DNA of 24,799 nt from contig AJWJ01000349.1 of the NCBI GenBank assembly GCA_000277445.1, forward strand, positions 1-24,799. Direction: 5' to 3'. The notes below the pieces were generated by a model. It made no database searches. It was given only the letters and a program-made list of their open reading frames with translations, and was not told the DNA's origin. Below are positions 9,976-20,392 of this stretch, piece after piece. The position numbers were made by a program, and so were the translations under genes. Position 1 is the first letter of the stretch. The number at the start of each line of letters is the position of its first letter. This DNA is from Polysphondylium violaceum. Lineage: Eukaryota; Evosea; Eumycetozoa; Dictyosteliales; Dictyosteliaceae.

Positions 9976-12900
9976 ATGACGATAGAGTTGTATTCAAATA
10001 TAAATCTCATAGTTTTAGATTCATTTGTTATCTTACAACCTGAACAAAGAACTCATGCTAATCCCAAAAGTATCTTTATTGATAGAACTACTTTGAAAAT
10101 TGAACAAAGATGTTTGTATTATTATTTATTACTTTGATATTACTTTTATATTAATATAACAATGATAATAGTATATGAAAATTCAATATTTCAAGGTACA
10201 GTTAGATCATGTACAAAAGTATATGGTTGTTTAGGTATTATAAATTTGCTTTCAGGTCCATTTTTAATATGTGTATCTGAATATGTAGTAGTTGGTAATA
10301 TTCGAGAAAATCAAATCATAAACAAAGTAACAAAAACAACAATCACACCCATAGCACGTAATCCCACTCTACTAAATGAAGATGAAGTAAGTATATTAAT
10401 ATTATAGATATATAAATATATTAATATAATTAACTCATTATATATTCTTAGAGAAAAGAAGAAAAGCAATATTTAAATTTATTAAGTGATTATATTGAAT
10501 CATGTGACTTTTATTTTTCATACAACTTTGATGTAACACAATCAGAACAGAGGGCATCAAATATAGAATCTAATCAATTACTGTCAACATTACCATTGTG
10601 GAAGAGAGCAGATAAGAGATTCTTTTGGAATTATCATTTACAAGAGATATTTATTGAAAATGAATTTGATTCATTTATAATACCAATGATGGATGGATTT
10701 ATAAAGATTATAGAGTGTGAAATCAATTCCAATACATTTAAATATGCATTTATTAGTAGAAGAAGTTGCAAGAGAACAGGTGCAAGATATCATATACGTG
10801 GTGCCGATCCATTGGGTAATGTTGCAAATTTTGTAGAGACTGAACAAGTGATTCTCTTTGATCAAGTACTCACTAGTTTTGTTCAGGTACGTGGATCGAT
10901 TCCATTGATTTGGCAACAAAAGGGCAAGGGAATGAAACCAAAACCTATTGTAGATCATTCTCTTCAAACCGATGATGCTTTTCAAGCTCACATGAATGAG
11001 TTGATTGAGCTTTATGGTCCACAAGTGATTGTGTCATTGATTGATCAATGTGGCGGTGAATCTGCCATTGGTGATGCATTTGAAAGTGAATCGTTACTCT
11101 TTTATCCCGATAAATTGGTTACCTATGCTGCCTTTGATTTCCATGAGCGTTGCAAGAATAATAAATACGAGAATCTAGCAGAGCTTTTGGATCGATTAAA
11201 GAATCATTTGGATAGATTTGGTTATTTGTTTCGTAGTACCATTGGTGAACCATCATTACTTCAAACTGGAGGATTTCGTACCAATTGTATCGATTGCTTG
11301 GATCGTACAAACGTAGTACAATCTGTATTTGCCCGATATATATTACATAGTCAACTCACACGTATGGGTATCATTAGTCAATCGGAAAAGATCACCGATC
11401 ATCCCGTATTTGAAGCACAGTTTAAAAACATATGGGCAGACAATGCAGATGTAATGAGCGAACAATACACAGGTACCAATGCATTGAAAACAGATTTCAC
11501 CCGTACAGGTAAACGTAGTATGAAGGGAACCATGACTGACGGCATGAATTCCGTTCGTAGATATATAAACAAAAACTTTAAAGACGATGAAAAACAATTG
11601 GCCATCGACTTGTTTTTGGGTAAATTCCTTGTAGAGAAATGGACACCAGAACACTCTTCTATCAATGGTGATTTGGACTACAATGTCTACTTTATCTATG
11701 ACCCCGAGATACGTGGGATCCCATGTACCCTACAAATCAATCTACCTCAATCATGTATTACCGGTTGGATTAAATCTAGTTGTAAACGTAAAGATTATTA
11801 TTTTAGTTCCATTTATTTATTAGAGAAATCAAAGTTAAATCATAGACAATTGAATCTTTATTATTTGGAAAACCCAACACCAGAAACTTTTCAATTTTCA
11901 TCCTCATTACAAAGAGAGCAATTTCTTCAAGAAATTTATAAACAACCATTTGCAAAACAATTTTTACCCATTGGTGAAGTTGATATCTATAGTATTGAAA
12001 ATGGTTTAAAAATCAAAGAAAAAACTGATATCATTAATAATTTAACAAAAGATTTTGAATCTGAAACTTCACCTAGTATTAGTCCAGTTATTAGTCCAAA
12101 TGTTAATACTACTCCTAATAATAATAATAATAGTCCAACAACAAATAATTCTATAATACCAATTAAACATAAATTAATTGATACAATTAATTCATTTGTT
12201 GGATCATGGAATATGGAAAATATTACAATTAGTCATACATTTTTAGAAGAATGGATACCAAGAGAAAAAGATCTTTATTCAATTTCAGCTCAAAGAATTG
12301 CATCTGATAGACCTTCACCATCATTTGTAATGAAATATACACAATATTGGTTTTATTTGGTTCGTCAATATCTTGGTCCTGAATATGTAATGGTTGCAAA
12401 TGCTGTATCACCAAATACTGCTTCTATTGTATTGATAAAGAAAACTTTAATTACAAGTGTTAATAATATTCAAGTTAGTTTTATTCAAAAAAGATTACCA
12501 TTTAAAAAAACTGGTATTATTAAAGATAACGTTAATAGTAGTATTAGTACAAGTAATAATAATAATAGTACCAATAATACACCACCATCACCATCATCAC
12601 CTACATTGGGACCAACAACCAATACAAGTAATACAAGTAATACAACTACGAATGCAATTAGTAGTTTCTTTTTTGGATCTAAATTAAAAGATATGGGATC
12701 AAAATTAATGGAACAAAGTCAAAAATCTACAGATATATTATTTAATGTTGGTGGTAAAGAGAAATTTAAAGATACCACTACTCATTTTGGTACAACCATT
12801 AGTTTTCAATTATGTGAAACTAGTGTATGTTTTTTAAATTATTGTAACAATAATCCAACAAATATCAATGATATATTGGTTTATAATAATCCAACAGATA

Positions 12901-14021
12901 TCAATGGTGAACCATTAATTACTTATATTAAAAGTAGACAATATATAAATGGATCAAATCGTTATGTATTTTGGAGTGGTGATTATGATTATAGTACATT
13001 GTCTAAATTTGGATGGGCACCACTTGGTAGCCAATCATCATTGTCAAATGTTGATCCAGGTAGAGGTGTTGTATTTTGGAAATCATTGTTTGGTGCAGAG
13101 GCATTGATTGAAAGTGGTCTTTATCCAGTAAATGGTGAAAATGCATTGGCAACCACTGCAATGCCTTCCTACTCTTTTAGTGATATCTCTTTATATCCTC
13201 CATTGAGTTGTAGTTTTACTCTACCCATTCTGTCACCCTATACTTGGTTATCCAATGTGGACATCCCGTCGTTTATCATTATACGTTCACTTCGTACTGA
13301 ACCCTTTGAACTAATGGCAGTCAACACTAAATTAGATGCCTTTTTAGAATTTAATGCTTTTCACTTGATTTCCGATGACAATATTGCATTTAAATCCTCG
13401 ATTGTTAGATCAAGTATGCCAAGTTGGCCAGAAACTTTGGAATTAAAATCTTTTATCGATGATAAAGAGTATTTAAAAACTCAATACATTCAAGTAGCTT
13501 TATTTGGTAAAGAGTTGATGGATCAATCTTTAATTGGTAAAGGTAATATTCCTTTGAAATTTGCTTGTGGCGATTCTACCTATCAATTTAGAATACCTTT
13601 AAATTTAGAAGATGAATTTAGTTGTTTTTTATGTGGTGATATTCAAGTATTTAGTAAATCTGAAATTTCTCAAATCATTTTAGAAGAATCTAAAGTTAAT
13701 ATTGGTGGTAATAATAGTAGAAGTCCTTCACCACCAGTTATTGTTTCAAATTCAATTTCTATAAATAGTAATAATAATAATAATAATAATGGTATCATAA
13801 CAGGTCGTAATAGTCCTAGTCCATCACCACCAACAATACCTTCAAGAGCAACCAAAGGTAGAAGTCCAAGCCCAAATACTACCACCAATGTTGTTTTAAA
13901 TGATCCTACTCAACTATTACCTCCACCATCCAGACCTGCTCCTCCTACTCCAATGAATAATAATAATCATAGTAATAATAATAATAATGCTGATGCAATA
14001 GATAATAAACAAGTTTTATAA
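9976..14021 (+). CDS. Synaptojanin-like Sac phosphatase with degenerate 5-phosphatase domain
   Basis: Three exons, 9976-10111, 10172-10386 and 10452-14021, give 1306 residues. The first ATG follows an A-rich leader typical of this lineage. The Sac domain (about residues 45-470) contains GARYHIRG, VANFVETEQV and the catalytic CX5R motif RTNCIDCLDRTN (C396, R402), all intact, so a phosphoinositide phosphatase activity is expected. Residues about 697-1030 align in order with an inositol-polyphosphate 5-phosphatase: GSWNMEN at 701 for TWNVNG, DLYSISAQR at 724 for DIYxIGxQE, and FWSGDYDYS for WxGDLNYR (G960). Catalytic positions differ: E to R732, the HLAAH motif replaced by NYCNN, the N of GDxN replaced by D. 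An Asn/Thr/Ser insert (about 807-854) splits this domain. A C2-like region follows (about 1055-1185), then a Ser-Pro/Pro-rich tail like synaptojanin's SH3-binding tail. Exon 1-2 splicing is the least certain point. Confidence 0.87.
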
Positions 14022-14025
14022 GTTT

Positions 14026-14050
14026 GCGCCAAAAAAAAAAGTGCGCCAAA
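14026..14050 (+). promoter_or_regulatory. Paired E2F sites in the rblA promoter
   Basis: Two exact GCGCCAAA motifs (reverse complement TTTGGCGC, the E2F/DP consensus) at 14026-14033 and 14043-14050, same orientation, 17 bp apart, each followed by an A-run. They lie 122-146 bp upstream of the rblA ATG in a promoter of only 150 bp; the first begins 4 bp after the stop codon of the Sac gene, so both probably also fall in that gene's 3' UTR. Negative autoregulation through E2F is a known Rb-family theme; here it is inference from sequence. Confidence 0.65.
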
Positions 14051-14171
14051 AATTTCGAAAAAGTTTTTTATTTTTTTTTTATTTTATTTTACCCCATATC
14101 TTTTTTTTTTATTCACATAGTATAACTGTACGTTTTCATATTAAGTTTAATATGTACATTGATTAATAAAC

Positions 14172-17100
14172 ATGGATATCAACAACAACAACAACAACAA
14201 TAATAATAATAGTAATATTCATACACCACCAAATGAATCAATCATATCAACACCAACATCAACTACACCGCCACCACCACAACCACCAATATCTAAAAAC
14301 TCTTCAGCATTATCAGTATTGTATGGGACGATGGAGGAATTGGTTGCAGCAGCAGATAGTTTATCAACTAGATTATTAGATCTTAGTGAATTAAAAACAT
14401 TGTTTGATTATATAACATCCATTTTAAATGTAGATAACGATACATTGGATCAGGCATGGAGTTTGATAGTAAATTTACAATTACCAAATGATACAACTGA
14501 ATTACAACAAAAGTATTATATTGCCTCTGCTTTATTTTTATCTGGAAATTCTAGATTTAGTAATATTAATAATAGTAAGAGTAATGAAGTTGATAATAGT
14601 AATAATAGTGGTAGTAGTAAAAAAACTAAACAATCTAAAAAAAAACAAAGTAGCAATAATAATAATAATAATAGTAGTAAATTAGAAATCAAAAATAATA
14701 ATATAAAACCACATACAATTATATTATCACAACTTTTAAAGAAATTAAATATAGATATTTTACCATTCTTTGAAAATTTAAAATCATTTTTATCATTATC
14801 AAGATTTAATTCAACTGTAGAAGAATCTGTAAAGAATTTAGAAAATAGTTTTAATATCAATAGTTTAATTTGTAGAAAATATGAATTTATATTTTATAAT
14901 TTATTTATAAAAGAAAATAATAATAATAATAATAATCAAAATATTAATTTAACAAATGAAGAATATTTATTAAATATTGGATGGTTATTATATTTATTTT
15001 GTAAATCACAATTATTTGGAGACGTACCAGATTTAATTCAGTCAACACATTTAATATTATGTATATTAAATTTACTTTATATAAAATCAAGTCAAGATTA
15101 TAGGAAAATTGCAATTCATCAAATCATAGATACAGATAGTCATAGTATATTTCAATATCTATCAAAACAAACAAATTGCAATCACGATGATCTTTTATCT
15201 TTTAATAAGGATACTTTTATTCTTTTATTAGATCAATTAATTTCAAAAGATCTTTTTAAATTTAAATTTAATAATAATGTTGATCAAAATGATTTTAATA
15301 ATATTAATAATAGTAATAATAATAATATTGATCAAGATGATGATAATATTAATATTAATAATGATAATGAAAATGAAAATAATAGAGATGATAATAATTT
15401 GTAAAGTATATTAAATATATTTAAATTTTTTTCTTAATTTAATACTAATTAATAATAATATAATTAGACAAGATATATTTACAGAACAATTATTAAAATT
15501 TAATTATACATCATTAAATAAGATTTATCAACACAATTATTATATAAATGGTGAAATTGATGAAAGAACATTAATTGGATCAACAACAACACCAACAACA
15601 AATGTAAATAGTAATAACAATAATAATAATAAATTATTATCAAATAGAAAATATCAACAATTAAATACACCAGGAGGTACCCCAATATCAGCGGCATTAT
15701 CAATGGAGTCATGGATGAATCATATTATTAAAAATGAAAAAGATCCAATACCTTCAGATAATTTGGAATTGTTACTAAAGAATCTAGTTGAACAAAAATC
15801 AATTAAACCAGAAACAAAATCAAATATTGTAAATAGAATTGAAACCCTTACATTAAAAGTAAATAATCTCTATCATCAAGATGAATTGGCTTTTAAAAAT
15901 GAAAATGATTTAAATTTAAAAAGAAAAAATATTGCAATTAGATTATATTTTAATTTATTGGAAAAAATTTTATTAAAAGAAGAATTATCTGCATCTGTAA
16001 ATATAATTTTTGTTTATTTATTTTATAAATTTCATTTATTAATAATCATAATAATTTATAGCCATCATTTGAAACTTTATTATCAAATGAAGATTTTCAT
16101 AAATCTGTATTATCTAGTAGTTTTGAAATGGTATCATATATTTATAAATTGGATAGATTTTATTTTCCATACTTTGTAAATATATTTCAAATACATCCAT
16201 TTTCCTACGTTAGATTGGTCGAATGGATTATACGAGTTGAAGAATCACTTCCAAAACCTTTGGTTCATCATTTTAATTTTATTGAAGAAAAAATTTTAGA
16301 TAAATATACTTGGATCGGTGATGATTCAAAGGTTTTCATGATTTTATCAAATCATAAACAAATTTTATCGACAAATCCTCAACAATCTCCAAAAGTTATT
16401 TATGTATGTATATAGAAATTTAATATATAAAACAATTTACTAATGTTATTAAATTCAAAGACATTTTATAAAAAATTAAATAATTATATAAATATTAGAT
16501 GTAGAAAAATGTGTCAAGCTCTAAATTTACCAATGGATGTAGTTTATCAAAGTTGTTTGGTAATGAGTAAATTATTATTGGAAAATAATTTGCTACTAAG
16601 AAATAGAACAATTGAAATACTTTTAATTTGTTCATTGTATGGTGTTTGTAAAGTAAATCATATTACAATTAGTTTTAAAACAATTATTGAAAAAGTACAT
16701 ATACCTCAAAAAGTTTATAAAGATATCGTATTGTTTGATGATGAAACAAATACTGGTGCCAATGAATATGGTGATATCATTTGTTTTTATAACAAGATTT
16801 TTTTGAAAAAAATGGATATCATTATTCATTCTATTAGTCAAAATTTTAAAAAACAAAATAATAGTAGTAATACTACTCCAACTACAACAACAACAACAAC
16901 AACAATATTATCATCAACATCAAATTTAAATAATTTTTCAACTCAATCACCAATTCAAAACAAACAGATAAACAAAGTTTTAAATCATACTCCAACAAAA
17001 AATGTTATTCCACTTTCCCCTCAAAAAAATTTAAATAGTAATTTTTCAATTTCAATTAGTAATAATATAATATCTCCAATGAAACCTTCTACTCCAAAAA

Positions 17101-17549
17101 GTAATAATAATATAAATTTTAATAATAATAGAGATATAACAACAATAACAACAGGTGTAAATAGTCCAATTTTTGGAACACCATCCAAAAATTTATTAAC
17201 TTTTAATATTGGTAAAAGTCCAGCAAAAGAATTACAACAAATGAATCAAAATATGAGTATTTTTTCTCAAACTCCAGATAAATCAACTACATCATCGATA
17301 AAAAAAACACCATCATCATTAACTACAACTACTACAACATCAGGTAAAGGTAAAAGATTATTATTTGAAGATGATGATTCACAATCTTCTCAATCTTCTC
17401 AATCTTCTTCATCATCATCTTCTTCTTCTTCACCACCTTCACAATTATCATCTCTATCTCAATCACCAAATTCTCAATCACCACCAACTCATACTCCATC
17501 TCCTCCTTCTTCACCATCACCAACGTCATCAAAAAGATTAAAGAATTAG
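14172..17549 (+). CDS. rblA: Retinoblastoma pocket protein homologue RblA
   Basis: Four exons, 14172-15400, 15468-15996, 16062-16403 and 16461-17549, total 1062 residues with consistent phases. The N-terminal region holds the helical Rb N-domain (about 50-340: ...LDQAWSLIVNLQLP..., YEFIFYNLF..., EYLLNIGWLLYLFCKSQLFGDV). Pocket A begins near residue 477 (TPGGTPISAALSMESW) and includes FPYFVNIFQIHPFSYVRLVEWIIRVE. Pocket B starts at about 701 (FYKKLNNYINIRCRKMCQ) and includes RNRTIEILLICSLYGVCKVN and CFYNKIF; Y810-N811 correspond to human Y756-N757 of the LxCxE-binding cleft. The C-terminal tail (about 835-1062) has many SP/TP sites (SPQK, TPSK, SPAK, TPDK), expected CDK targets, and ends KRLKN. 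It is a nuclear repressor of E2F/DP; in Dictyostelium RblA restrains S-phase genes and cell-type choice (established knowledge). Poly-Asn, poly-Thr and poly-Ser runs are lineage inserts. Confidence 0.95.
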
Positions 17550-18032
17550 ATTCAAATAAAAATGATCAAAAAACACCTATTTATTTACTTTTAATATTTT
17601 CACAGACTTTTTGATTTTCTTTTCTATTAAAACTCTTCACAGGATTTCCAAATATATTAGAAACTTTTTTTGAACCAAATCAAATTCTTGTGTTGGAGAA
17701 CAATTTCCTTCACAAAAAACAAATTTGTGCATGCATAGAAAGTAGTTACAACCAACATTTAGGCGTCCCTACTTCTGAAAAAGAATGTATGTCCAATGGA
17801 TTTTTTTTAGGGTTGTATATTTTGTATTGTATATCTTATGGATGTATATTTGTATCATCAGATGTGTGTGGCACTAATTACTAATTTTTTTATAAAATAT
17901 AAAAAACAATATTATATTATCGTTGAGTGAGAGTGAAAATTAGAGGAGTAGCAAGAGTAAAAATAATAGGACACAGAATAAGAAATTAGAATGTGTATGA
18001 CTGATATCAGTATTTAAATATCTATGCTTTCT
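17550..18032. other. Convergent intergenic region with an unexplained open stretch
   Basis: 483 bp between the 3' ends of rblA and the F-box-like gene. From about 17624 to 17884 the + strand stays open with a less AT-biased composition and Cys-containing codons (QICACIESSYNQHLGV...), ending in TAA, but there is no early ATG or recognisable domain. CTTCACAG at about 17635-17642 resembles a splice acceptor, so an orphan 3' exon or decayed gene is possible. The rest is AT-rich filler. Confidence 0.3.
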
Positions 18033-19403
18033 TTAATACTCTATTTCTTCTTTTATTTTTACAATAGAATTTGAATTCCTGATTGTTTCTTCAATAATTG
18101 GTCCACGAAAACTTGGGCTGATATTTATAGATTCTAATGCTTTGTTTCTTTGGAGTAGGCTTGAAAAGAATTCATTGTTTATAATGGAATGATTTTGATC
18201 CCGAAAACGAGACTTAGTTTCAGTGAAATCTAAATCCAATGATTTAATCGATTGATTTGTTGATAATGCATCTAATAAATCTTGAACCAATTGTGGCTCA
18301 AATAAACCAGGATTAGTATATTTACGAACACAGTTCGTTCCACATCGTGATGCCCCAAGAGATAATTCAGTAATTGTTTTATTATTTGATAGTAATTGTA
18401 AACATTGTTTCCAAAGTGAAAGTGAATAAGGTGGTACAGTTCTGTCGCCATCTCCATATATATTATATGGACAATATTCTTGATCATTTTCATTTATGCT
18501 GTCATCCATTCGATTGAAATCATATTCATATGTATTATCACTATTATATATATATAAAGCTGATATAAAATGAAATTGAAGATTACATTTAAATGTTTGT
18601 AAATGAGGTGATTGAAGAAATCTATAAAATGCATACAATGGTATAAAATCTTGTTCTATAATTATACTTGAATATCTATGATTTAATTTTGATATAGAAT
18701 GATATAAACACAAATGACTCGATCCAACATCTGTTGATTGTATTGATGTGAATGACAATGTTTTTGGATTTACATGTTTAATTATATCATATGTAAAACT
18801 ATAGGGTATTTCTTCACTTTCATGATCATACACAAGTTGAAAAACATTGGTTTCCAATTGAAATGGTGACAATGATTCTAATTCTAATTCAATTCCTTCA
18901 TGATCAAATTCTAGTTCTCTGTAGACATCATAACCATCTAGTTCAAGACAAATATTTACTGTAATTCTATCTTTGTTTACCAATTTGTTTAAATGATTTA
19001 ATATGCAAGGTGAAATACCTATGTGAATCCCCTCGTCCATATATCTAATAGAAATTGATCTTAATGAATGATATTCTTTATTCAAAGAATCTATTAATCT
19101 ATTATTAATCTCTATATAATCAATGATTATATTTTGTACTGATTCTTTTGTTATTAATTTATATTCATCATTGTTGTTGTTGTTGTTGATTCTTTTATAT
19201 TCAAAGAAATAGTGGTGTTTGATAAATTGTTTTGACATGATAAACCATTCCTTACAAACAAAAACTAAATCATATATTGGCACTAAATATCCTATGGTTG
19301 GACCAAGCAAGAGAAAACCATGGTCTTTTGCATCCCATTCTAGCTTTAGTTCATACAATAAAAGATAAAGTATGTGCTTTTGTATAGATTTAGGTATATT
19401 CAT
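18033..19403 (-). CDS. F-box/LRR-like protein of a dictyostelid gene family
   Basis: A single-exon protein of 456 residues, intact from ATG to stop. The N-terminus (SIQKHILYLLLYEL... PIYDLVFVCKEWFIMSKQ, about residues 5-62) has the helix-loop-VCKxW pattern of F-box-like domains. The remainder contains leucine-rich-repeat-like strands such as TITELSLGASRCG, SIKSLDLDFTET and ALESINISPSF, mainly in the last 130 residues. F-box/LRR proteins typically recruit substrates to SCF ubiquitin ligases; that role is inferred from the fold only. A decayed partial copy of the C-terminal third lies about 5 kb away (22912-23375), which shows the gene belongs to a duplicating family. No Asn/Gln tracts except a short Asn run near residue 75. 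Confidence 0.75.
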   Translation of the reverse strand: MNIPKSIQKHILYLLLYELKLEWDAKDHGFLLLGPTIGYLVPIYDLVFVCKEWFIMSKQFIKHHYFFEYKRINNNNNNDEYKLITKESVQNIIIDYIEINNRLIDSLNKEYHSLRSISIRYMDEGIHIGISPCILNHLNKLVNKDRITVNICLELDGYDVYRELEFDHEGIELELESLSPFQLETNVFQLVYDHESEEIPYSFTYDIIKHVNPKTLSFTSIQSTDVGSSHLCLYHSISKLNHRYSSIIIEQDFIPLYAFYRFLQSPHLQTFKCNLQFHFISALYIYNSDNTYEYDFNRMDDSINENDQEYCPYNIYGDGDRTVPPYSLSLWKQCLQLLSNNKTITELSLGASRCGTNCVRKYTNPGLFEPQLVQDLLDALSTNQSIKSLDLDFTETKSRFRDQNHSIINNEFFSSLLQRNKALESINISPSFRGPIIEETIRNSNSIVKIKEEIEY

Positions 19404-20392
19404 TTTATAATGATGATGATGGTTGTTTAAAACAAAGTGATTTAAAATTACAATGACGATGGGATTTTTAAGAATTGTTTACTAAGAAAAATTCAATTAA
19501 AAAAAAAATAGTTAAAAATTTCGGAGTTTTTTAAAAGATGAGAAAGATTTAATTAAAATGTAAAAGTAAATATCAGTCATTTTGAAAAGCAAGTTTCATG
19601 TTTTATTAGAATTTATAGATAGATAATAGATAAAGAGTAGATATGATTCCTAGAGAGCCGTCTTACTGTTCTATATGAGGCAAATCCATAAAGATTATTT
19701 TATTCATTTATAACATTGATTTTAAATGAATATAATAATCTTTATGGATTAGCATCATAAAGATGTAACAAAGCTAATTATAGATATATTTATTATATTT
19801 TTGTTAATAATACGATCAACTATTTTTAGATTTAAAAGGAAGCAAAACCCCAGTAAACTATACTCTTTTACAATTGCACAGAGTGTATTTATCTATATAT
19901 TATATGTTTAGAAAATTGGGTTTAAGGGTTTATTCCCTAGAAGTATTGCTGTTTTGAATTTTTTAATATTTCAGGAAAGTAGTTCAATTATAATGTATAA
20001 TATAAAAATTACTATCGACTAGAATCACATTAAAATATATCGTTTGCATTACAAATCTTTATTTCAATGGGATAAAAATAAACCATTTTAGAAGGTGAAA
20101 ACAACTACTAAACAATAACTCAACAATCTCTGCCACCGAAAATGATGAATCAGTCGATTTTCATGCATATATAAAAAAGCAACCAGTTTGTCAATTGATC
20201 CAAAGATAGCTGCAAGACTATGGCAAATTTATATTGGTAAAATGACTGTTGAACTAGTACCAAAAAAGTGGAAACCTATGAAAAAATTTTTACATTAAAA
20301 ACAACATATTGTGCAATCACTCAAATATATATAGACTTTTTCATTGTTCGTTTCATATCATACTACTATTTGATCATCTATTAATAGCTCAC
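19404..20392. other. Gene-poor interval with a long hairpin and a possible coding relic
   Basis: 989 bp between the divergent F-box-like and TRIM-like genes. It holds the 41-bp-arm hairpin at 19670-19763. At about 20108-20300 there is a stretch of richer base composition that reads as protein-like in two successive + strand frames (ISATENDESVDFH... and DPKIAARLWQIYIGKMTVE...), neither with a complete gene structure. Otherwise only AT-rich DNA is visible. The TRIM-like promoter must lie within the right end. Confidence 0.5.
19670..19763. ncRNA. Candidate hairpin RNA (pre-miRNA-like inverted repeat)
   Basis: Arms 19670-19710 and 19723-19763 are complementary over 41 positions with 37 Watson-Crick pairs and no bulges; the inner 28 positions have only one mismatch (T19700/T19733). 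The loop is 12 nt. The mismatches at 19682/19751, 19679/19754 and 19673/19760 lie in the outer stem. Size and shape match microRNA precursors; Dictyostelium has Dicer-like enzymes and a few validated microRNAs. A miniature inverted-repeat transposon remnant is the main alternative. No expression evidence and no strand can be assigned from sequence. Confidence 0.45.

Noticed and set aside
11343-11665. Minus-strand open frames opposite the Sac domain
   Set aside because: They overlap the conserved catalytic region on the other strand and show no motifs; antisense shadows.
13670-13888. Leucine-rich minus-strand frame
   Set aside because: Antisense of Asn/Ser/Pro repeats in the Sac protein tail.
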